A stretch of DNA of 18,297 bases from Bacteroidales bacterium UBA6346 (GTDB taxonomy: Bacteria; Bacteroidota; Bacteroidia; Bacteroidales; UBA932): NCBI GenBank assembly GCA_002438905.1, contig DJSA01000010.1, positions 1 through 18,297 of the forward strand, read 5' to 3'. A program made the translations under genes and the position numbers. Below are positions 1 through 5,754 of this stretch, in pieces. The notes beneath the pieces were generated by a model that saw only the letters and a program-made list of their open reading frames with translations, was not told the DNA's origin and searched no databases. How positions within the stretch are numbered: position 1 is the first letter of the stretch; every line of letters begins with the position of its first letter.

Positions 1-457
1 GTCATTCCGCTGCCCGGAAGTCCGCTTGTCTGCTGTGCCGTGACTCCGGCGACCTTTCCCTGTATGAAGCCTGCGGCGTCGGTAATCGGGCGGGTCTTCA
101 TGTCCTCGGTGGAGACGGTGGATATGGCCGTGGTGAGGTCGCGCTTCTTCGCGGTTCCGTAACCGATGGCCACGACGGCGTCAAGGGCTATTGCCTCAAT
201 CTCCGCCGTCACGTTAATGACGGCGCGCCCGGCAACCTTCTCTGTAACGACCTTGTAACCAAGAGCCTCGAACTTGAGCGACGGGTCTTTCCCGGTCAGG
301 GTAATCGTGTATTTTCCGTCGGCATCGGTCATCGTGCCATTATGAGTCCCTTCCTCAAGGACGCTCATCGCTATCACCGGAATCCCGTCCGAATCCACGA
401 CAGTTCCGCTGACAGTCCTTACTTGAGACTTAGGAGTTCCGTTGCTCTGCTGGGGGG
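1..457 (-). CDS. SusC/RagA-like TonB-dependent receptor, carboxypeptidase-like domain and plug start (partial, frame-shifted)
   Basis: This is the continuation of the receptor that begins at 754, read in a different frame and cut by the left window edge. The frame encodes a carboxypeptidase-regulatory-like beta domain (VSGTVVDSDGIPV, TDADGKYTITL, EALGYKVV). It then gives the TonB-box/plug junction typical of SusC (LDAVVAIGYGTAKKRDLTTA), followed by GFIQGKVAGVTA. SusC proteins are outer-membrane barrels that import glycans with a SusD lipoprotein; SusD would lie beyond the window. The frame joins the STN-encoding frame only if one extra C is read in the eight-C run at 459-452. No strong start of its own is visible; an ATG at 368 lies inside the conserved domain. 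Family assignment is firm. Whether the gene is intact, phase-variable, a pseudogene or a sequencing error is open. Confidence 0.8.
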
Positions 458-754
458 GGTAAGTACTACAAGTTTCGGATTCTTGATTTCATACGAAATC
501 GCTGTTCCTGAAAAAAGTGCATCGAGAACTGCCTTCAACGGCTTGTCCTTGACATCGATGCTGACCTTCCTGCCCAGGTCAGGAAGCGCGCTGCTGTAGA
601 AGAACTTGAAATCGCCCTGTTTCTCAACGGTAGGAAGAACCTCCGATAGAGGGCTGTCCTTCACGGAGACAGTGATACGCTGTCCCCACGACGGCACTGC
701 GAAGGCCGTCGCGACGAGTATTGCCAATACCCATTTCATCAATCTGTGGTGCAT
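419..754 (-). CDS. STN-domain N-terminus of SusC-like receptor, ending early at a frameshift
   Basis: The encoded 111 residues start with a signal peptide (MKWVLAILVATAFAVPSWGQ from the second Met) and continue with a Secretin/TonB short N-terminal (STN) domain, ITVSVKDSPLSEVLPTVEKQ to about residue 95. In FecA-type receptors the STN domain lies in the periplasm and contacts the FecR anti-sigma factor, matching the fecR gene 47 bp upstream. The frame ends at TAA 419-421, twelve codons after a C8 run (plus-strand G8, 452-459). Adding one C makes it run without a stop into the rest of the receptor. The product as written would be a free STN fragment. More likely this is the first part of one receptor gene with a frameshift. 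Confidence 0.8.
   Translation of the reverse strand: MHHRLMKWVLAILVATAFAVPSWGQRITVSVKDSPLSEVLPTVEKQGDFKFFYSSALPDLGRKVSIDVKDKPLKAVLDALFSGTAISYEIKNPKLVVLTPPSRATELLSLK
452..459. repeat. G8 homopolymer at SusC frameshift point
   Basis: Eight consecutive G on the plus strand (eight C on the coding strand) sit exactly where the receptor frame changes. One more C restores a continuous reading frame. Such runs are prone to slippage in replication, transcription, translation and sequencing. Confidence 0.9.
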
Positions 755-801
755 TGCTTTGTTTGGTTATTATTGTTTATTATGCGTGGCTTCCCGGAAC
801 G

Positions 802-1710
802 CTACCGGTCATGCCCCGAAAGTTTCACTGTGTTTCCCTCCATTGTCCATGACACCGGGGACGTCTCGGTAATCAGGCCGAGCATGGACTTGAGCGAAGT
901 GTTTGGAATCACGCCTGTGTAGCGGTAATTCCTTATTTCCTCATCCTCGAAGACAATGCGTATATTGTAGAGGCGTTCCATCTCGGCGGCGACCGCGGTC
1001 AGGCTGTCATCATTGAACGCAACCTCGTTGCACAGCCACGGCACCTCGGATGACGTCCCTGTCGGGAGCGGCTGTCCGAGCGTCCCGGTCGTCCTGTCAA
1101 ATGAGACTCTCTGATGCGGCAGGAGCAGCGCCTCGGCTTCCCCGGCAGTTGTAAGAACCTTGCCCTCCACGAGCGTGACGGTCTCGTTGCCGTCCCCGTA
1201 GGAACGGACATTGAACTTCGTCCCGAGAGCCTCCACGCTGATGTTTCCGGTGCTGACTACAAATGGAAGTTCAGCGTTCTTCGCGACTTCAAAGAACGCC
1301 TCGCCCTCAAGGGAGATGTCCCTATTCGTCTTTCCGTATTCGGTCGAGTAGGAGACGCGGCTGGCGGAGTTCAGCCTGATGCGGCTGCCGTCCGGAAGAA
1401 GCACGTCGCTCCTCTGACCACAGTCAGAGACAATTTCGAACTGTCCCGGCATCGTTTCGGGAGCGGAAAGACGCATCCCTGCAAAGACACCGAGCGCGAC
1501 AGCCGCAGCCACAGCGGAAACCACCGCGACAACGCGCCACAGCCCGGCCCTGCGCCGTCCGGACTCTTTGTCCATCCGTGCGGCAAGTTCCATCCGCGCG
1601 GCAAGCCTCTTCGTCTTCACGAAAGCCTCGTCTGTCTCTTCCTTTGTGACAGACGAGCCGTCAATCGCGTCCCAATCGATGAGAATATGCTTTATGTTTC
1701 TCATAATCAT
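802..1710 (-). CDS. FecR family anti-sigma factor
   Basis: This is an inner-membrane anti-sigma factor that would hold the ECF sigma factor encoded at 3497-4036 until the receptor STN domain signals. The first ~55 residues are the cytoplasmic sigma-binding tail. One transmembrane helix spans about 57-78 (LWRVVAVVSAVAAAVALGVF). The periplasmic FecR domain covers about 95-190 (LLPDGSRIRLNSAS, LEGEAFFEVAK, FVVST). The C-terminal DUF4974-like region, about 228-298, has FNDDSLTAVAAEMERLYNI. The 302-residue length is slightly short but usual for Bacteroidota FecR. Its ATG overlaps the stop of the glycosidase gene by four bases (ATGA, 1707-1710), which implies translational coupling; MRNIK six bases later is an alternative start. 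The receptor gene follows 47 bp downstream. Confidence 0.9.
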   Translation of the reverse strand: MIMRNIKHILIDWDAIDGSSVTKEETDEAFVKTKRLAARMELAARMDKESGRRRAGLWRVVAVVSAVAAAVALGVFAGMRLSAPETMPGQFEIVSDCGQRSDVLLPDGSRIRLNSASRVSYSTEYGKTNRDISLEGEAFFEVAKNAELPFVVSTGNISVEALGTKFNVRSYGDGNETVTLVEGKVLTTAGEAEALLLPHQRVSFDRTTGTLGQPLPTGTSSEVPWLCNEVAFNDDSLTAVAAEMERLYNIRIVFEDEEIRNYRYTGVIPNTSLKSMLGLITETSPVSWTMEGNTVKLSGHDR

Positions 1711-3335
1711 TCATTTACTTCCAGTCTTATGCAGTCAAACGCCGCCTTGGCAGATGTCACACCGGATATTCGGACGTCGTTCTCTCCCTTGCGCAGCTCT
1801 GCGTCGAACGGAATCTCCACGAATGCGGAGTCCGTTGCGGCAACCGATGCATGATATGTATTTCCGTTCACAACCAAATCAAAGTCAATGCCTTCCGGCG
1901 AGGAAAGAAGAAGGGTAATCCTGTACTTCCCGCCGCGACGGCTGAACACATCGCTCCACTCAAGCCAGTTCGTCTCGGAGCCACCGAGATTCATCGCCGC
2001 AGCCCGTCCCGACGCCTCCTCGACAGGGACGTATTTCACGCCCGTCCCGCGTATGTCGGTGAAATCCGGACAGTATCCCCACTCAGCCTCGTACAGAACC
2101 GGCTCAATCCTTTTGCCCGCGACACGAAGAATCTTAGCCGTGTGAGGCGGCAGCGTCATTTCTATTGTATCGCAGGAAGCGAGGTCTGAGCGCAGGTTGA
2201 GGTCGCGCAGCTTCATCTGACCGTTGAACTCCAGCACCTGCGCAGGCACGTTGAACGAGGCGGTCGTGTCCGAAGGGTTATAGAGAGCGACGGCTCTTTC
2301 GCGGCCGTGACGCCGCAGGATGTCCTTCGCGAAGACGTATGTCTCGCCCTCATGCTGAACCACATGGGCCTGAAGCCCGAGCGGATCCTGATTCACGGCA
2401 ATCAGCTCCGGGTTGGTGATTATCCGCATAGTCTCATCCGGGATGTACTCGACGTCGCAGCCCAAAAGCAGCGGCGAGCTCATTATGCACCACATCCCGA
2501 AATGGGCCTCCTCTTCGGCGTAGCTCAGTCCCAGCCCTTTTTCCCAGAAGAAGGGCGACGGCTTTATGCTGTAGCCCAGGGCGAGCATATCCATGTCGTT
2601 GTAGTGCCCGTCACGCGCATAGGCCGAAAGGTAGAGGTTCCTCTTCACTATGGACGCCACCGACGACCACACGGGACGGATGTCCCCCGACATCCTCCAT
2701 GAGTCGGCAATCTTCTCCGCCCATGTCCCCGGGAAGTCCCAGCGGCAGATGTTGATGTCGATGTGCCTTCCCGCCACGCTGTCAATCACATGACGAATCC
2801 GTTCGTAGCGTTCCTGCTCGTCGAGGTGGAGATGGAAGCCCCCGCAGTAGTCAATCTTGATGAAGTCGAAGTTCCAGTTGTTGAAGTATTGGTCCGCGTC
2901 CTGAATGTCGTGCATCCATAGCCCGGCGCCGATTCCGTTGGTGTCCCTGAGATTTTTCGAGAGCGCCCCGCAGGTGTTGTCCCCGGCATCGGAGTAGATT
3001 CCGGCCTTGAATCCGAGGGCGTGGATGTAGTCCGAGAGCGAGCGCATCTGCTCCGAGCCTCCGGGGAATCTCACCGGATGCGGAATCATATAGCCGCGCT
3101 CGTCACGGTAGCCGAAGAATCCGTCGTCGATGTTCACATTTGTGTAGCCTGCGTCCTTGAGTCCCCGTTCGACGAGGAGGTCCGCTTGATGTCTTATGAG
3201 CGAGTCGGAGATGTTTACGGTATATGCGTTCCATGAGCTCCAGCCCATCAGAGGCGTCTTCACCGCACGGTTTTCACCGCAGTTGCATGAGACGACGAAC
3301 GCCAGAACAAGGGAAAGGGAACATATCCCCCTCAT
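1707..3335 (-). CDS. GH27 alpha-galactosidase, lipoprotein, with C-terminal CBM-like domain
   Basis: Hydrolyses terminal alpha-galactosyl residues from oligo- or polysaccharides, probably at the cell surface or in the periplasm. I chose ATG 3335 because it gives a short lipoprotein signal peptide ending in the lipobox VVSC. ATG 3377 gives a 556-residue form with 14 extra N-terminal residues; numbers below use that form. GH27 signatures are TPLMGWSSWNAY (41-52), the nucleophile motif FIKIDYCGG with Asp176, and WRMSGDI with Asp232 as acid/base. The beta-sandwich that follows the barrel occupies about 330-420. From about 426 (EPVLYEAEWG) to the end there is a CBM6/CBM35-like carbohydrate-binding domain. 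The gene lies between the sigma and anti-sigma genes, an unusual order, and its stop overlaps the fecR start. Substrate specificity beyond alpha-galactoside is not visible; some GH27 enzymes act on alpha-N-acetylgalactosamine or beta-arabinopyranose. Confidence 0.92.
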   Translation of the reverse strand: MRGICSLSLVLAFVVSCNCGENRAVKTPLMGWSSWNAYTVNISDSLIRHQADLLVERGLKDAGYTNVNIDDGFFGYRDERGYMIPHPVRFPGGSEQMRSLSDYIHALGFKAGIYSDAGDNTCGALSKNLRDTNGIGAGLWMHDIQDADQYFNNWNFDFIKIDYCGGFHLHLDEQERYERIRHVIDSVAGRHIDINICRWDFPGTWAEKIADSWRMSGDIRPVWSSVASIVKRNLYLSAYARDGHYNDMDMLALGYSIKPSPFFWEKGLGLSYAEEEAHFGMWCIMSSPLLLGCDVEYIPDETMRIITNPELIAVNQDPLGLQAHVVQHEGETYVFAKDILRRHGRERAVALYNPSDTTASFNVPAQVLEFNGQMKLRDLNLRSDLASCDTIEMTLPPHTAKILRVAGKRIEPVLYEAEWGYCPDFTDIRGTGVKYVPVEEASGRAAAMNLGGSETNWLEWSDVFSRRGGKYRITLLLSSPEGIDFDLVVNGNTYHASVAATDSAFVEIPFDAELRKGENDVRISGVTSAKAAFDCIRLEVNE

Positions 3336-3400
3336 CCTCCGAATGTTACAAGAATGTGGATTTAAGCGAAAGCGCATACAATGACGATCTTATCACAATA

Positions 3401-3482
3401 GTGAGTGTGAAAATCGTCTCCGCACCCATCGGAATTTCCGATTTTTTGAGAGTCTTCCGTTGGGTACGAATATGTGAGTGTG
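3401..3482. repeat. Pair of GTGAGTGTG direct repeats in sigma-glycosidase gap
   Basis: GTGAGTGTG occurs at 3401-3409 and 3474-3482, 73 bp apart start to start. On the coding (minus) strand both are CACACTCAC followed by TATT after zero or one base. The copy at 3401 lies just upstream of the glycosidase start, so the pair could be protein-binding sites or a promoter element recognised by the local ECF sigma factor. Confidence 0.35.
3410..3445. other. Overlapping inverted repeats between sigma factor and glycosidase genes
   Basis: Two alternative structures share this sequence. One is the perfect 15-base palindrome ATCGGAATTTCCGAT at 3428-3442. The other is a longer hairpin pairing AAAATCG (3410-3416) with CGATTTT (3439-3445). 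Read on the minus strand the second structure ends in TTTT, so it could be a weak terminator or attenuator separating the sigma gene from the downstream genes, or an operator. No function can be fixed from sequence alone. Confidence 0.35.
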
Positions 3483-3496
3483 GATGTGAAGTCCTG

Positions 3497-4036
3497 CTAA
3501 ACGAAGAATATCATCAGACACAGCACGCGCCGGATGTCCTTGAGAGCCGCGTTCATCAGATTTTCGACCGTCTTTTTCTTTATTCCGAGAATCGCCGCAA
3601 TCTCATCGTTGGACTTGCCCTCGTTGCGGCTGAGTGTGAACACGAGCCGGCGTCGCTCCGGCATATTTTCGACAACCTCACGGATTCTCGCGGCCTTCTC
3701 GGCGGCGTTCATGTGGGAATCAATGGTCTGCTCAACGGCGAGGTCGAATTCTTCTATGGTCACTGACGGACGGCGCTTCTTCAGGTGAAGCAGCGCGGAA
3801 TTGCGGGTCATGGTGTAGAGATAGGAACCGAAGGAACGGATTTCCGGGAGAGTGCCCCTCAGCAGCCATATTCTGGCGAACACGTCCTGGGCAATGTCCT
3901 CGGAGGTTGTCCTGTCCTTGAGAATTTCGGTCAGAAAGACAAGAACTTTCGGATAGTAGTACGAGAAGACTTCGCGGAATGCGCTTTCGCTGCCATCCGT
4001 GACCGATTTCAGTAGCTCCTTCTCGTTTTCCAGCAT
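3497..4036 (-). CDS. ECF-type RNA polymerase sigma factor (FecI-like)
   Basis: An alternative sigma factor of 179 residues, the usual size for ECF factors. Region 2 covers about 18-85 (FREVFSYYYPKVLVFLTEIL, EDIAQDVFARIW, FGSYLYTMTRNSALLHLKKR) and binds core polymerase and the -10 element. Region 4 covers about 122-172 (MPERRRLVFTLSRNEGKSND, then EIAAILGIKKKTVENLM), a helix-turn-helix for the -35 element. With the downstream FecR and STN receptor it forms a classic cell-surface-signalling trio, although here a glycosidase gene separates it from fecR. The start at 4036 follows a good Bacteroidota promoter by about 20 bp, which supports it. The hydrophobic C-terminus (LCLMIFFV) is slightly unusual. 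Confidence 0.92.
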   Translation of the reverse strand: MLENEKELLKSVTDGSESAFREVFSYYYPKVLVFLTEILKDRTTSEDIAQDVFARIWLLRGTLPEIRSFGSYLYTMTRNSALLHLKKRRPSVTIEEFDLAVEQTIDSHMNAAEKAARIREVVENMPERRRLVFTLSRNEGKSNDEIAAILGIKKKTVENLMNAALKDIRRVLCLMIFFV

Positions 4037-4058
4037 AGTCCCGATGTCTTTCTTCCTG

Positions 4059-4091
4059 CAAATTTATATCTATTTGCCAAACTTTTCCAAA
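4059..4091 (-). promoter_or_regulatory. Bacteroidota-type promoter for the ECF sigma gene
   Basis: On the minus strand a -33 TTTG (4091-4088) is followed after 21 bases by a -7 TAAATTTG (4066-4059), matching TAnnTTTG exactly. The predicted transcript would start near 4052, about 16 bases before the ATG. Confidence 0.5.
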
Positions 4092-4120
4092 TTTGATTAG
4101 CATAAAAATTGCTATATTTG
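4092..4120 (+). promoter_or_regulatory. Bacteroidota-type promoter for pgk
   Basis: A -33 TTTG (4092-4095) and a -7 TATATTTG (4113-4120, exact TAnnTTTG) are separated by 17 bases, a little shorter than usual. The transcript would start near 4126, leaving a leader of about 54 bases before ATG 4180. That leader contains a small hairpin, TCCTC (4130-4134) with GAGGA (4141-4145). The -33 boxes of this and the opposing promoter abut, forming CAAATTTG at 4088-4095. Confidence 0.5.
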
Positions 4121-4179
4121 CAGCCCGTGTCCTCGATGGAGAGGATATGTCGGAATATGTATATTTCATCATAAAAACT

Positions 4180-5433
4180 ATGCAACAGAACATTTCAACT
4201 TATGATTTCGCAGGTAAGAGAGCCATCGTCCGCGTGGATTTTAATGTCCCGCTAAACGATAAGTTCGAGATTACCGACGACACCCGCATGCGTGCCGCCA
4301 TCCCAACTCTCAAGAAAGTTCTTGAGAAAGGCGGTTCACTCATTATCATGTCCCACCTTGGCCGTCCGAAGGGCGTGACTGAAAAATATTCTCTCAAACA
4401 CATTCTTCCTCATCTTGAGGAACTTCTCGGAAGACCGGTGAAATTCGCAGATGACTGCATGAAGGCAGACGCGCAGGCTGCAGCCCTCAAACCGGGTGAT
4501 GTCCTCCTTCTTGAGAACCTCCGTTTCTACGCGGAGGAAGAAGGCAAACCGAGGGGACTTGCCGAGGATGCTACCGACGAGGAGAAGAAGGCCGCTAAGG
4601 CTGCCCTCAAGGAAAGTCAGAAGAAGTTCGTCGAGAAGCTCGCGTCATACGCTGACTGCTATATCAACGATGCTTTTGGAACGGCTCACCGCGCACACGC
4701 ATCAACGGCTCTCATCGCCGACTACTTCCCTAACGACAAGATGTTTGGCTATCTGATGGAAGGCGAAATCAAGGCGCTTGACCGCGTCCTCAAGACCCCT
4801 GAGCACCCCGTGACTGCAATCATCGGCGGCGCGAAAGTCTCTACAAAGATTGGCATCATCGAGCACCTCTTGGATGTGGTTGACAACATGATTATCGGAG
4901 GCGGAATGGTCTATACCTTCAAGAAGGCTCAGGGCGGTCACATTGGAAATTCCCTCTGTGAGGACGACCAGATGGATCTGGCTCTCAACATCATCAAGGA
5001 GGCCGAGAAAAAGGGCGTGAAGCTCTACCTTTCCGATGAGGTTGTCATCGCCGACGCATTCTCAAATGATGCGCACACGAAGATTTGCCGCAACACCGAG
5101 ATTCCTGATGGTTGGGAGGGCGTTGACGCGGCTCCTAGCACTCTCGCCACATGGGAGAATGTTATAATGAAGTCAAAGACCATCCTCTGGAACGGCCCTG
5201 TCGGAGTGTTCGAGATTCCTGCGTTCGCAAAGGGCACGATGAAGGTTGCCGAGATGCTTGCAAAGGCAACGGAGAACGGAGCGTTCACTCTAGTGGGCGG
5301 TGGAGACTCTGTCGCTGCTGTCACTCAGATGGGCTTCGCCGACAAGGTAAGCTATGTTTCAACGGGTGGCGGCGCTATGCTTGAGTACCTCGAAGGGATA
5401 GAACTTCCTGGCATCGCCGCAATAAGAAAGTAA
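4180..5433 (+). CDS. pgk: Phosphoglycerate kinase
   Basis: Transfers phosphate between 1,3-bisphosphoglycerate and ADP in glycolysis, in the cytoplasm. The 417 residues show the whole family pattern: RVDFNVP (18-24) and SHLGRPKG (58-65) for 3-phosphoglycerate binding, ENLRFY, NDAFGTAHRAHAST, GGAKVSTKIG in the hinge region, NGPVGVFE, and the nucleotide-binding GGGDSVAAV near the end with STGGGA. I chose ATG 4180 because the protein then begins with the family-typical sequence two lines before RVDFNVP. In-frame ATGs at 4093 and 4147 would add a non-conserved tail, and the first lies upstream of the predicted transcription start. The gene stands alone, divergent from the sigma gene. An acidic/lysine-rich stretch (ATDEEKKAAKAALKESQKKF) after LRFY is a lineage-type insertion. 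Confidence 0.97.
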   Translation: MQQNISTYDFAGKRAIVRVDFNVPLNDKFEITDDTRMRAAIPTLKKVLEKGGSLIIMSHLGRPKGVTEKYSLKHILPHLEELLGRPVKFADDCMKADAQAAALKPGDVLLLENLRFYAEEEGKPRGLAEDATDEEKKAAKAALKESQKKFVEKLASYADCYINDAFGTAHRAHASTALIADYFPNDKMFGYLMEGEIKALDRVLKTPEHPVTAIIGGAKVSTKIGIIEHLLDVVDNMIIGGGMVYTFKKAQGGHIGNSLCEDDQMDLALNIIKEAEKKGVKLYLSDEVVIADAFSNDAHTKICRNTEIPDGWEGVDAAPSTLATWENVIMKSKTILWNGPVGVFEIPAFAKGTMKVAEMLAKATENGAFTLVGGGDSVAAVTQMGFADKVSYVSTGGGAMLEYLEGIELPGIAAIRK

Positions 5434-5557
5434 AAGCCGCCTAAAAGGCAGTCTGCGGCGTTGTACGGCTTGACGAAATGCTCACAACCATCAAGGTTGC
5501 TGCGCTTTCCTTCGCGCCGTCCGCCTTGCATCCCATCCTTGTTATACGACTTTTACT
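5429..5557. repeat. 129-bp element bounded by 11-bp inverted repeats (candidate REP/MITE-like element)
   Basis: AGTAAAAGCCG (5429-5439) and CGACTTTTACT (5547-5557) are inverted copies matching at 10 of 11 positions. The left copy includes the pgk stop codon (TAA 5431-5433). Inside are further pairings: GCCGC...GCGGC (from 5436 and 5454) and CAACC/GGTTG (near 5487-5501). No convincing protein frame is present. The arrangement suggests a mobile or repeated palindromic element, or a structured RNA; neither can be confirmed without comparing the rest of the genome. Confidence 0.4.
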
Positions 5558-5634
5558 CTCAGCGCATTGAATAAAAAACTGCCTGAAGACTGAACGCTTC
5601 GGGGAGTTTATTGAATGGAGTTTTGAATTATAAC

Positions 5635-5672
5635 AAAAGCACCCCTGAGGAAATGACCTTCGGGGTGCTTTT
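5635..5672. terminator. Strong hairpin with A/T flanks, probable bidirectional terminator
   Basis: AAAAGCACCCC (5635-5645) pairs perfectly with GGGGTGCTTTT (5662-5672), an 11-bp stem whose loop holds a further AGG/CCT pairing. The T-run is part of the stem, as in bidirectional intrinsic terminators. It would end transcripts from pgk before the exporter gene. Confidence 0.65.
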
Positions 5673-5698
5673 CGGTTGTGTTGAGGTCGACCGAATAC

Positions 5699-5732
5699 AT
5701 TGTAGGTGTAAGCAAAATATTTTGTAACTTCG
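5699..5732 (+). promoter_or_regulatory. Candidate promoter for the MMPL exporter
   Basis: ATTG (5699-5702) and TAACTTCG (5725-5732) are 22 bases apart. The -7 box differs from TAnnTTTG at one position, and the same TAACTTCG occurs before the dapE-like gene. The transcript would begin near 5739, 16 bases before the ATG. Confidence 0.4.
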
Positions 5733-5754
5733 CGGGGTTTTGAAAAACTGAAAG

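Larger units (their letters stand above)
5558..5754. other. Remainder of the pgk-exporter intergenic region
   Basis: Together with the inverted-repeat element this makes the only gap over 300 bases in the window. It contains a strong hairpin (5635-5672) and a candidate promoter (5699-5732). I see no coding frame with family resemblance here. Confidence 0.6.

Noticed and set aside
1114..1854. Long open frame of 246 codons on the plus strand opposite fecR and the glycosidase gene end
   Set aside because: Its product is Arg/Pro-rich with no family pattern and it lies opposite two well-recognised genes; typical of an antisense frame in moderately GC-rich coding DNA.
5538..5556. Minus-strand AAGTCGTATAACAAGG resembles the 3' end of 16S rRNA (AAGTCGTAACAAGG)
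   Set aside because: There is a two-base insertion and the flanks do not match 16S rRNA or an anti-Shine-Dalgarno tail; taken as coincidence within the inverted-repeat element.
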